NCBI GenBank assembly: GCA_024349245.1
Contig: JALDNG010000087.1
Coordinates: 1,173,001 to 1,237,000, forward strand
Reading direction: 5' to 3'
Length of the DNA: 64,000 bases
Source of the DNA: Neodontobutis hainanensis
Taxonomy: Eukaryota; Chordata; Actinopteri; Gobiiformes; Odontobutidae
Below the pieces are notes generated by a model that worked only from the letters and a program-made list of their open reading frames with translations, made no database searches and had not been told where the DNA came from. The position numbers were made by a program, and so were the translations under genes. Positions 23,019 through 36,929 of the stretch are shown in pieces (within the stretch, counting starts at the first letter, position 1; each line of letters opens with the position of its first letter).

Positions 23019-26000
23019 CTGCAATGGACACAAGACAAAGAGCAGATACGGTTAAGAAATATCTTCAGACATCTATTTTAGTGTTCCTAAAGTGCAGAAA
23101 TACTGTGAATGCTATGCAAAAAATGCAGCTGCAGATATGCCTCTTAAAGTGGACCTAGCTTAAGCGTGGATTCCTTTAGAAAACCAGTTGAAATGGCTCT
23201 CAGATCTAAAGCAGAGGCCCCCTTTCACAGTTCATCCGGTTGGACAGAGGCTCTGAGGCCTACCCAGTACTCACCCGGAGGATTATATCACAAATCAGAC
23301 AGCAGGAAATTCCCCAGAAGCATGGCCCTGAAGTGTAACAGGTGCCCTGGACAATAAATGAAGCCATGAATGATTAAGGATTTTGTTTATTCTAATCTTT
23401 TAAGTGGTCACCTCGCACTGCATTCATCACCACATAATAATATAGTATAATGTATTTGTGCTAATTGATTATCACAGCAGATAAGTGTGAACAGTGTGTC
23501 GCTTGTGTGAACCCCTGCAGCTGCTGCACATGCACTTGCAGCTGTTGTATTCCTGTAACACCTGTGTCTCATGTTGGGCTGGGCTGGGCTCAGAGTCTGT
23601 TCATATGACTCCAGACATGATTTATAAAGGGAGAGAAGACTGTGCTATTTGAAATGGTGAATACAACTGTAACTTTTTAGACTTTAAGGTGTTTAGTATT
23701 GTAACTGCTGAAATTTTACTTAACGTACGTAAATCCATGTAGAAAGTCTATAAGCCATGTTACAAGTGAAATAAACATGTTTGTGGCCTTGTACAAAAGC
23801 CTGTTTGAAAAGACTGGATTCAAGTTTTGGTTTCTATGACTACAAACTCTGTCTGACAGAGTCTAGACTAATGTTCGGTATAAACTGGCCTTATGGGAGA
23901 GATGCAAATATCTCATTGTCTAGTCCCATGGCAGAAACGTACTTGCTAAACTCCAGCTAAAACTTTAGCATCAAAATTACAAAAAAAAAAAGTAGATCAA
24001 AAGTGCATTAAGCTGCAACTTTGTAGCTTGGAGCAGTTCAAGATGGATTTTCACGAGTTTGTGAAAACTCAAATCTCATGAGAATCCAGCAGCAGGGGTT
24101 AGCAAAATGGCCCATACACCCCAAAAAGATTTTGCCTTTAGCATATGTGGTATTGTGTTTTACCTGTTCTACTGGATCAGTTCTGTTCTCAATCTTAAAG
24201 TCATTTAGAAGATTAGTTAGTCATTAACCAGTCTAAGAGATAGGGTACAGAACATAGTGGACAAGTAGAACAATGATCAGTACAATACCTTTTTGGCCAT
24301 TCTGGAGTTGTACATTTACTTTCAGGTGTTACATTGCAATCTTTCTTTTTTTATACACTTTCAATAAACTGAGCCAACAATAGTTGAATTGTTGACAGAC
24401 AAGAGGGGTCAGTCCTACATTGACTTGATATAAAACATCCCTTTATAAAACCCAGAAGGAACAATTCTACTTACTTCACTCTGCTTATGGTGATATTTAT
24501 AATGTAGTAGCTTCAGCACTTGACATAGCTAACAGATGATTAGGCTTATGTACTGTAGGTTTACTGTGTGTGATGGCTGATTATTGATTCAATTAAGTTT
24601 CATGTTATATAGCTTGATAACTGTGGGGTTAAAGTTTTGACTCCAGTTTTGACTCCAGTTTTACTTTTCCTTCCTTTTGTGTACCACTGGATAGAATGCA
24701 GTCAATCTCTTGAACTGTTTGTTTTAGAGATATTTAGAAGTTGACCAAAAACAGACTGCTATTGAAGGATAGAAATGTTGGCCTAGAAGTCCTTGCTGCC
24801 AACCAGGGTCACAGCAGCCTTGGGAGCAGGGTATGATGGGAAAATGGAAGCATTCCTTTGGGTCTAAATTTAACCCCAGAGAATGTGGCTGTTTCGCCCA
24901 CTGGCTGACCGCATGTTTTCTGACTATCTGATGGTTTGACTGCAGCGTGGGCATGTGTGTGTGCGTAGATTAAAGTAGATTGTAAAGGATCAAGGTCACG
25001 TCCATGAGACTAGAGCCAAAAACGGCAAGTAACAGCATCCCACATGAACTGGCCTACTTTGTTTTTGGCAGGAAATATCTCCTTCTACAGTCGACTTTAT
25101 AACTCTATATTAGGGTACTGTACACACATGCACTCAAACTGTGTGATGTTTGTGTGTTTGTAATCTGCTGCCATTTCCTACAACTCACAGATGTATCAAT
25201 GCTTGTGAGGTCACAATCCTTTTTTTTCATAATCCTACTTTAAATAACAGCTGGTGTAGTTGTTTTGTCATTTTTGCTTCTGTGCAGTTAGTATTATACA
25301 TCCTATATACTACTACGATACACTACACTACACAACTCTACTTTACTCTACTACATGGTACACTCTACTCCAATCGAAACACTACACTCAACTCTACTCT
25401 ACTCCACAGTACACTCTACTCTACACTACACCATCTGTTTCTCTACAATACTCTCTACTTTATTATACTACAGACCATTCTCTTCTCTACACTCTGTTCC
25501 TCTATCTACTCTATTCTACTCTACACTACTCTACACTCTCTCAACTCTACTCTAGACTATACTACTCTCAACACTACATTTTCTCTACTGTACTTTACAC
25601 CACCCTCTTTACTTTACTCTACATTCTACTCAACTCTACCATACGTATACTTTACCATGCTATGCTCCACTATGTTTTTACTATTATTAAGTATAGGAAT
25701 TATTATAAATATATTTTTAAACAGATTAGAATATAAGAACATGTAAAAAAATGGATGCATTAATGTGGTCTTTAAAAAGTCTTTAATCAATTTGTAAAAT
25801 AAGCCTGGTACCTGTTCAACTGACGGGACAGGCTTTATATATTTGTCCCCACTTATGCCTAGGCACTACTTTCTGAAAATTTGTTTAAGGTATTTTTTTC
25901 ATTTTAACCCAATTTTAATTGTTGACTTGGGATGCTGCTGGTAAGAAATGAGAATATGACTACCTATTGTTCAAAATGATCTCATAGATTCATGCACATT

Positions 26001-26606
26001 GTATTTTTATGTCAGCAAAAAAAATAAATAAACTGTACACTTTTAGAACAGGCTCAATTCTGCCAGTGCTGAACACAAATTCAAAAATAGTATTGGCTAA
26101 TTATTATTAGACAAAAAAACATTTATGAGTTTACAAATGTCCTATAACATGCGGCAATGGTTTAAAACCACATTAAATATCTATTTATGACCCATTTATA
26201 AACCTATTGTCATGGGACCTTATTGTAAAATGATACTGGGTAACTTTATCACGCTGATCCTTAGAATTATTCTCTTTCAAACAGCAGCATTATGTCGGTA
26301 AGTGGATAATATCTCTTCTCAAGCTGTTTCCGAATTCATTTTTCTATGCTTCTTTTTCTCACTTTCATTTCTTTTCTTTTTTTTTTTTTTTACAGTTGAA
26401 CAGAAAGTAGAAACCACCTACTCATTCACCGCCCACCACCAGCTCTCACTCTCTCTTACAACCATCTCCCCGCTTCCTCTGTTTTTCTCCCTCAAACCTC
26501 ACTCCATTTCTTGTCCCTTTCTTTCCCTTTTTTCTTCTTTAACCAGAGGAACAGCTGCTTCCTCTTTCCCAGGATCGACAGGAAGTGAGAAGGTGGTGTG
26601 AAAGTC

Positions 26607-26646
<40 letters not shown>

Positions 26647-29600
26647 CGTGTGTGCGTGCGTGCGTGTGTCTGTGTGTGTATATAACATGGGACCCGCCCA
26701 CTGTAACTACTATAGCTGGGTGTTCACAGATACTCTTAGAAACATCAAAGGCACATACTTTTAGATGATCAATTTTTAGTGAGGTCCTGGGTTGTTAAAA
26801 CCCTAAATAGGGTATACAGTATGTAGTTTTCATAAATAAAAGTAAAATGCACTTTAAATGATGTGTAGATTTTATAACACATCACCAAAGTTCAAACTGC
26901 ACAAAAGGTTCTGAACCATAAAAAAGAGAAACAGTCAAAAAAAATAGAAAAACATAAATAGAGAAAAAAGGATACATTTCCACATTCACAGGCACACATA
27001 ATTATGGAATCACAACGGTCTGACACCAAACTTAGAGCTAAAAGTTTGAAGTCAGCTCAGTTTGAAGTAATGCATTCATATTTTGCATGGGCAAATTGGT
27101 TTAATTTTTATTATTTAAAAAGAAAAAGAAAAGCCAGCAATGTAGCTGAAACTGTTGTTGGTGTAAGTGTGAGACCAGGACAGACAAAAAAAAAAATCCG
27201 CTGGGATAGGTTCCCAGTCACCCACGACCCCTAGACCCCTAACAGGAATAAGTGCTTTGGGGTTTTTCAATATTATAAAATGACCTAGGGCCTAGAATGA
27301 AAGCTGAGGATCACTACAGATATGACCATAACTGGGAAACTAAATATTGCATATTCTCATTGCAACATTCAGGAATAATAGATATAGCATGTTAATCTGC
27401 AGCCTTGTTCAGAGTTGGTTTGGGCTTACGTATGTTGTTTATGGAAATATTTCAGGAATGCATTGCAAATCAAAAATGTCCAGAAAAAACATATAAATCT
27501 GAGTATGTGTGTGAGCGGGCAGCAGGTCCCTGGAGGTGATGATGTCATCTGAAGGAGACATCCACACCCTGATGACATCATCCCTGTGGACGAGCGGCTT
27601 GTCTAAACAAACTGCAGCGTGCTCTCAGGTTCATGATTGATGATGTTATTAGCATTATTTTGCAGACAGGAGTCAGATCCCGAACGGGACGAGGGGGAGG
27701 GGTGTGTGTGGATCATCATACAGACCACCGCCCTGGTTTGTATCATATTACACAATGAAAGGATTACAGACTGACAAGGAACTCTTTAGACCAACAGGAA
27801 ATCTTTACATTTTGTTGCCCTTCTGGTGAAGTCTGGAGTTAATGTTTGAAAGTCAAAACAATAAGTCACCTGTATAAAGCTTATAAAAATGATATTTGAA
27901 TTGTTAGAAATATGGACACCATAAGCAAGACATGTTAAATTACAAATTGGGCATTATAAATGTAACACAATTTAGACAATGGTACATCGACGGAAGAGAC
28001 AAGAGGGCTGCTAAAGTGAGTAAAAAGTTGGTACTGACCAGCCCTATCTCTTCGGGCAGGTTTTTCCAAAGTCATGGTGCTCTGATGGATAAACCCCTGG
28101 AGACTTTAGCTTTGACTCTGGGGGTATAAGTCTGTGCCTTAAAGTACTTTAAATGTGATCGGTAAAATCAATACTGAAATTCAGCTTTAGGGGGAAGAAA
28201 GTGGGCTGAGGCTGTCGCTATGGGTGACGGATCCGTTTTTGTGTTATTTTGAGCTGCTAAGTTCTAGCAATGATTTTTCATGATTTCTTATTTTGTTTTC
28301 CAAATTGTGCACATATAAAATTTTAGTGCTTTGACTATTCTTACATTTGGTCCTGGTCTTTGTTCCAGTGTGGTCCTGTATTTGTCTTGAAGTATTTTAT
28401 TATTAGTATTATTAACATTAGCATTGTTATAAACTTTAATGTCCTGAAAAATTGTGAAATTTCAGAAGGTTTTGTGTTGTTTTGGACATTGCATGGGATT
28501 ATTTCATGATGGCAAATTCAGATTACTATAGGACACTTAAAAAAAAAGAAAATGCATTATAAAAGTACGTTGGAATAGACACAAACTTTAAAAATAGCAT
28601 ATTAATTGTTTTTTAAATTGTCTGCACTTAGTATAAATAAAAACATACCAGTGGCTGATCAGAATGTAGCTAGTGCCCTCTTGTGGCGGTCCTTCCTCCT
28701 CACTGTTTAACTGCAGTATCTAAGCAGCTCTTTCGTTCAGACTGGTGCAGTACTTACATCTCTTCCACAAGGTGCGCCGGGCCCTGCACTTGTCCCACCA
28801 CTGTCCCCTTGTTGGTGTTCTTGACCCATCCCACGAGCCCCAGGCGCAGACCTTCTTTCTCTGTGTACTGGACACACATTTATTTATAAATTTATTGAAA
28901 AATTAAAAATTTTAAACCATAGTCAATATGGGTTTAGGACAAAGCACACCACAGCAATGCAATCATGGAATTAACTGAAAAAATATCCAATGAAATGGAT
29001 AATAACTATATTTTAGTATTAGTAGTAGGCTATAGTTTAGTAGTAAGTATTTTATAGACTTAAAAAAGGCATTCTATGCAATAAATCATGAAAGAGTACT
29101 TCAGAAACTCAATAGAATCAGAGGGATCTCCCATCAGTGGATCAACTGATCAAAATGTACAGATAAACAATATACCCCAATGTACCCCAAGGCTCAATAC
29201 GTTGATCTAATTATTTTTTTGTACATGAATGATTTTATAAATGCATCTAAAACATTAGGGTGCATTTTTTTTTTGCCGATGATACAGCTTTATTTTATTC
29301 TGGAGGGACTATACAAGAAGAAACGAAGTTGGTGAAAAAAAGTGAAACAATGCCTTGATATAAATAAATGAACTCTTAACATGAAAAAAAACAATCTTTA
29401 TATTATTCAAAGACAAAAGGAAAATTCTTAATACATCAATAAAAATAGGCTGATATTTACACATTTTAGGAGTTAAACTTGATGAAGTCTTGAGATAGAA
29501 ATCTCATATAAATTACAAAAAAGGAAAAATTGCCAAAGCCATTTCCATTTGACATAAAGTGAAACTTTAAATTTTGCACTACTTACTTTCTTCAATTCCA

Positions 29601-32346
29601 TGATTGCGCCATATTTAATAAACTGTGTAGAGATTTGTCGACATACAAAAAACTTATTTAAAGCCTATATTTATTTTACAAAAAAGAGCTCTAAAAGTTT
29701 TTAGTAATTATCGCTATAGAAATCTATCAAACACTTTGTTTGTAAAATGTAAGGTCCTAAAATTTCACAATTTAGTTGATCTCAGTATTATCCAAATTAT
29801 TTATAAAGTTAAAAACAACCAACTCCCTTGCAACATCCCACAAATGTTTACAAATAGCGAAGGGAAGGTACAATGTAAGGTGAGAACTAAGTTTAAAAAG
29901 GTACAGTGTGTTCGTACTAAACCAAAGAAACGTGTTTAGGACAGTAATATGAAAAGTGTGGTAACTTTGCATCAATTTAAAAAAATATACATAAAAAGAT
30001 TTTTGATCGTTATACTGGGTTGTAAATTGGGATTTAGTAAAGAATGTTAATAATGGAGAAAATAGTATAGTATTTTTTATTAAATTTGTTTCCTTCTGTT
30101 TGGTGAATGGAATTTATTGTAATTGTTTTGTTGTTTTGTTGCAATGTATAGCACCTTTATTTAAATGTTAAAAGGGTTAGGCATAATAAGTCTTGACTTC
30201 AGCCTAAATCCTTTTGGTCTATGGTTTATAGTTAATTAGGGTGTTGTATTCTCTTTATAATTTTTTTTTATTTCAAACAACCAAATAAACATTGTCAATT
30301 AATAAAATAACATACCAAACCAATAATATTACAAACAACTTTGACCATTTATCAAAACCCACTGATGAATGTTTAAGTGCTTTAAGAAGGAAAACTCACC
30401 ATTCTGAAACAGACTCCTGTCAAAAACACAAAGAACATGGATTATATTCAACATGAACACATACAATTATTTCAATGTTATATCTATGGTTATAATTATG
30501 TACCTGAGGCAAGAAAGATATTTTGCATTATTAAGAAACAGAATTTTGGTTTATTTTTTGATTTATGCATTTGGACCCATTTTAATATTTTGGACAATTT
30601 GGATAATATGACTTGGATGTGTTAGTGAGCTGTTGCTCATAAACACAATTGTCACCATTGTTTTTTGGATAATAAAATAACCATGATTTAAAAAGGTCAA
30701 GAAACAGTGCTACAGAGCTATGCAAATATCTTGATTTTGAAGTAAATAATACACACATGCACATGGTTTGCAGAACATTGTGGATGTTATTTCTTGTATT
30801 TTAAAAAGAGCAGTATGCAGAAATACTTTTTTGAGACTGTTATGTTAAGGTACAGTGGCAAGAAAAAGTATGCAAACCTTTTGGAATTTAATAATTTTCT
30901 GAATAGATTTGTCTTAAAATGTGATCTGATCTTCATCTAAAGCAAGGGTATTGACAAACACAATGTGTCTAAAAATAATTACACTAAAAAATCTTTATTG
31001 AACTCATTCAACATTCAAAATGGCAGTGGAAAAAGTGAACCCTTGAGTTAATGAGATGCTTTGGGACTGTTGCTACTCTACCAGGAAGTGTGTGCCCAGT
31101 CAAAATGACACCAAGAGCACAATGAAGACTCATCAGTGAGGTAAAGAAACATCCCTAAATGAGAGCCAAAGATTTGAAGGCATCATTGGAACTTGCCAAC
31201 ATCTCTGTTCATGAGTCTACAATACGTACAACACTGAACAAGCAGGGTATCCACAGCAGGACACCACAAAGGAAGCCACTGCTTACTAAAGAGAAAATTG
31301 CTGCACGTCTGAAGTTTGCAAAAGAGCACATTGCCACTTCACAGTGGTATTGGAAAAATGTTTTGTGGACTGATGACACTAAGATTGAACTATTTGTAAA
31401 AACACACAGCAATACATCTGGTGTAAAAAAGTGCATTCATCATGAAACATCATCCCAACTGTAAAGTCTGGTGGAGGAAACATCCTGATTTGGACCTGCT
31501 TTGCTGCATCAGGGTCTGACCAGCTTCAATCATTGAGGGGAAGATCCCAAATATATCAGACTTCAGACCATTCTGCAGGAAGAATGGGCTAAAGTTTCTC
31601 CTCAACAGCGTCTTAGTCTGATTCACAGCTTCAGTAAGCACCTGGACGACATTATTGCTGCCAAGGGTCAACCAGTTATTCATTCTAAGGGTTCACTTTT
31701 TCCACTGCCATTTTGAATGAGTGTGTTCAATAAAGTTGAATAAAATAAAAGATCAGAATTTCTTTGTGTAATTATTTTTTGACACATGTTTGTCAATACC
31801 CTTGACTTAGATGAAGATCAACTAATTTTTAGACTAATTTATTCAGAAAACCATGGGATTCCAAAAGGTTCACATAGTTTTTTCTAGCCACTGTATAGTA
31901 CATAAACTACCATACATACTATATATATAAAATACATACATACGATCAAAAGTTTTTCAGATTTATCTTTCACTTTGAATCATTAAAATTTGTAATGTTA
32001 GATTGTGCCTATCTCATTTCTTTCTAAAAAGGTCACCACTACAGTAATTTACCAAAATTATATTTATTGATCTAATGAATAAACTGAATACTAATGCTAA
32101 TGTTCACATGAGATACACAGGACAAGCTAATGCTAGCAGTGTGTTGTATATTGTGGACATGTGCTAATGAGGCTAAACAAAGTGAAAGTGCAGTGTTAGT
32201 GCAGATCTCCTCTGGTTTCTATTTTAAGCTCCAGTGGATCAGTTTACTCACACAGCTCAGCACAGACAGAACAGACAGGAGAGTTAACTGTACGCACCCT
32301 GAACGTAACCAAAGATCTCAAAGTCCACAGACACCAGTCCTGACAT
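22904..32346 (-). CDS. acyp2: acylphosphatase-2 (whole gene span, four coding exons)
   Basis: Acylphosphatase hydrolyses carboxyl-phosphate bonds in small acyl phosphates such as acetyl phosphate in the cytosol. The coding exons on the minus strand are 32346-32298, 30416-30400, 28867-28758 and 23018-22904. Together they give 96 residues plus stop, against about 99 in the human protein. All introns have GT..AG ends and phases 1, 0 and 2 that join exactly. Signature segments appear in order: SVDFEIFGYVQG, VCFRM (catalytic Arg), LVGWVKNTNKGTV (catalytic Asn), GQVQGP, and WLSKEGSPSSRI with NFSN near the end. The Cys in VCFRM points to the ACYP2 (muscle-type) rather than the ACYP1 paralogue, which has VFFRK. 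All key residues are present, so the gene should be functional. Introns of about 1.9, 1.5 and 5.7 kb carry transposons and satellites. Confidence 0.96.
25305..25665. repeat. degenerate TCTAC/CTACA pentanucleotide satellite
   Basis: About 350 bp of imperfect 5-bp units (CTCTA, CTACA, CTACT), pyrimidine-rich on the plus strand with almost no G. It stays open in all three plus frames because stop codons are rare in such units, giving L/Y/S/T-rich translations up to nearly 200 codons. These are artefacts of the repeat. Confidence 0.9.
26604..26688. repeat. (TG)n microsatellite with TGCG interruptions
   Basis: A pure (TG)n run followed by GTGCGTGCG variants and TGTCTGTG, in acyp2 intron 3. Confidence 0.95.
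27538..27582. promoter_or_regulatory. paired CRE-like palindromes in inverted orientation
   Basis: GATGATGTCATC (27538-27549) and GATGACATCATC (27571-27582) are exact reverse complements separated by 21 bp. Each contains a TGATGTCA/TGACATCA core resembling bZIP (CREB/ATF, AP-1) sites. The local GC content is higher than in the flanking intron. It may be an intronic enhancer; this is inference only. Confidence 0.35.
27935..28200 (+). repeat. possible dispersed teleost repeat fragment
   Basis: The section CTGACCAGCCCTATCTCTTC with GGGCAGGTTTTTCCAAAGTC and GGTGCTCTGATGGATAAACCC resembles a common fish repeat whose text runs ..CTCCAGGGGCAGGTTGTTCCAAAGTC..GGGGCTCTGACTGAGAAAGCCC... The identification is from memory of that pattern and unverified. 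Confidence 0.35.
28758..28867 (-). CDS. acyp2: acyp2 coding exon 3
   Basis: 110 nt between the acceptor TGTGTCCAG (AG at 28869-28868) and the donor GTAAGT (28757-28752). It encodes YTEKEGLRLGLVGWVKNTNK and GTVVGQVQGPAHLVEEM (the last codon is split). The Asn in WVKNT is the second catalytic residue of the family. The polypyrimidine tract before the acceptor is poor because the upstream intron is AT-rich repeat-derived DNA, so splicing may depend on exon signals. Confidence 0.97.
28868..30399 (-). other. acyp2: acyp2 intron 2 (1.5 kb)
   Basis: Donor GTGAGT at 30399 and acceptor CCAG at 28868. It is mostly occupied by a decayed LINE in the opposite orientation, which reaches within about 50 bp of the acceptor. 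Confidence 0.9.
28915..30180 (+). mobile_element. decayed non-LTR retrotransposon (CR1/L2/Rex-like reverse transcriptase)
   Basis: Broken frames on the plus strand show reverse transcriptase landmarks in the correct order: SQYGFRTKHTTA (near 28925), DLKKAFYAINHE (near 29060), an IFLYMNDFINASKT segment (near 29215), a degenerate FADDT region with AAGACAGCTT-type context (near 29275), and a C-terminal region VKCKVLKFHNLVDLSIIQII then YKVKNNQLPCNI (29740-29850). Many stops and frameshifts interrupt it, so it is inactive. It is 5' truncated and lacks the endonuclease. It sits antisense in acyp2 intron 2. Confidence 0.7.
30400..30416 (-). CDS. acyp2: acyp2 coding exon 2, 17-nt microexon with the catalytic Arg
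   Basis: A 17-nt exon, GAGTCTGTTTCAGAATG on the minus strand, between the acceptor GTTTTTGACAG (AG at 30418-30417) and the donor GTGAGT (30399-30394). With the last base of exon 1 it reads Gly-Val-Cys-Phe-Arg-Met, the phosphate-binding loop of acylphosphatase with its essential Arg. Its length and both phases are exactly those needed to join exon 1 to exon 3, and the six residues match the family, so chance is very unlikely. Automated gene callers may skip it. Confidence 0.95.
30417..32297 (-). other. acyp2: acyp2 intron 1 (1.9 kb)
   Basis: Donor GTGCGT (less common but valid) at 32297 and acceptor TTTTTGACAG at 30417. It contains a Tc1-type transposon at 30853-31893. Confidence 0.9.
30853..31893 (+). 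mobile_element. Tc1/mariner-type DNA transposon, internally deleted
   Basis: Flanked by TA dinucleotides (30851-30852 and 31894-31895), the Tc1 target. The outer ends CAGTGGCAAGAAAAAGTATG and its diverged complement at 31870-31893 belong to terminal inverted repeats of about 200 bp; the inner part (TTCATCTAAAGCAAGGGTAT near 30932) is mirrored near 31790-31820. A transposase remnant at 31159-31464 covers the end of the helix-turn-helix region and the first catalytic Asp in the motif WTDDTKIELF, then breaks. The later part of the DDE domain survives only as fragments to 31683. At 1.04 kb against the usual 1.6 kb it is inactive. Confidence 0.85.
32298..32346 (-). CDS. acyp2: acyp2 coding exon 1
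   Basis: ATG at 32346-32344 on the minus strand, then 16 codons and one base of the next codon before the donor GTGCGT: MSGLVSVDFEIFGYVQ plus G. SVDFEIFG..QG is the first beta-strand and the start of the phosphate loop, typical of acylphosphatases (SVDYEVFG.VQG). The context of the ATG (AGGATGT) is acceptable, and no in-frame upstream ATG is seen. Confidence 0.96.
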
Positions 32347-32490
32347 CCTGACAGAGCTCACAGCCTGGTCTTCACTGAGGAAGAGGAGGAGGAGGAGGAA
32401 GAAGGAGTGAATGGTGCTTGGGCTCCCACTGTCTGCAGCCTCAGCCCCATGCAGCAGAAAGACACACCCCCTCTACAGTTTTAAAGGAGA
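32347..32490 (-). promoter_or_regulatory. acyp2: acyp2 5' untranslated region and proximal promoter
   Basis: Upstream of the ATG on the minus strand there is a (TCC)n-rich leader (32380-32405), a GC-rich stretch, and a TATA-like TTTAAAA at about 32478-32484, 135 bp before the ATG. GC content falls sharply outside about 32490. The transcription start is not determinable from the sequence. Confidence 0.45.
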
Positions 32491-36023
<3,533 letters not shown>

Positions 36024-36206
36024 TCTATATGTACATCGCAGAGTGGTAAAATCAGAAGAACAGCTGAAACATGATATAAACAAAGGCAGAACATAATGCA
36101 GCAGAAAACAAACACACATGTTGTAAATGTCTTTATTAGAAAAAGCAGTAACTCCATAAAAGTGCACATCATGTATGTTCACTGCTCTGATGATCTACAC
36201 TATACT

Positions 36207-36422
36207 GGGGCGCAGTGATGGAGCGGTCATCCTCTAATTGGAAGGTTTGGAGTTTGATTCCCACGCTCCCTGGTTCATAGTGTTGTTATGTCCTTGTGCA
36301 AGACACTTAATCCACCTTGCTTCCAGTGTTTGTGACTGGGTGGGTGAATGGAAGCTTGATGTAAAGCATTTTGAGTGCCTAGTAGGTGGAAAAGTGCTAT
36401 ATAAAAACAATGCCATTTATCA
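36207..36422 (+). mobile_element. tRNA-derived SINE with a different 3' tail
   Basis: Head GGGGCGCAGTGATGGAGCGG, B-box-like GTTTGATTCCC, central GTTGTTATGTCCTTGTGCAA GACACTTAATCCACCTTGC. The 3' part is GTAAAGCATTTTGAGTGCCT followed by AGTAGGTGGAAAAGTGCTAT and ATAAAAACAAT. The head is related to the copy at 18476 but the tail is not, so it is a sister family with another LINE partner. Confidence 0.75.
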
Positions 36423-36929
36423 GTTGAACATGCAAACACACTTGAAACCTGTTTAACAGTGGCACTGATAAATGCTAAATTAGTTCACCTTCTCCCACTA
36501 CAGCTGCTGGCTTTGGGCTGATAGACTGTGTGTTATGGCTCAAGGGAAGCAGAAATTTTGAATTTTTATGATTTTTAACAGCATGCGGAAAACAGGGGCT
36601 TGTGAGGAGTATCTGGTCATTAATGAGACGCTTATACTTTGTTGTTTTTGTTTGTAATGCCCAAAATGATGCCTCAAAGACCAATGCCAATTGGTTTTAT
36701 GCACGAAAACAATATAAACCCACCACTTATTTTATAACGGCCTTAATATTAAATTATATCGACGATCATATTCAGATCTTGTCAGGAACACAACTTTTCA
36801 GGAACAGCAGGAGGACTCTCGAGGCAGACCCCACGAAGGCAGATGGTTCATAGAATGGTTTATTGAACACAGGCAGAAGTACAAAGTCCGAAATCCAAGA
36901 GACGAGGTCAAAACACAAGGCTATGGTCA

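Larger units (their letters stand above)
23019..28757 (-). other. acyp2: acyp2 intron 3 (5.7 kb)
   Basis: Donor GTAAGT at 28757 and acceptor TTGCAG at 23019. It contains the TCTAC-type satellite (25305-25665), a TG microsatellite (26613-26681), paired CRE-like palindromes (27538-27582) and a possible dispersed repeat near 27935-28200. No other exon is evident. A GGGCTGGGCT direct repeat occurs near 23576. Confidence 0.9.

Noticed and set aside
25150..25746. Longest open frame in the window (198 codons, plus strand)
   Set aside because: It lies in the TCTAC/CTACA satellite, all three frames are open, and the translation is only L/Y/S/T repeats; no gene features.
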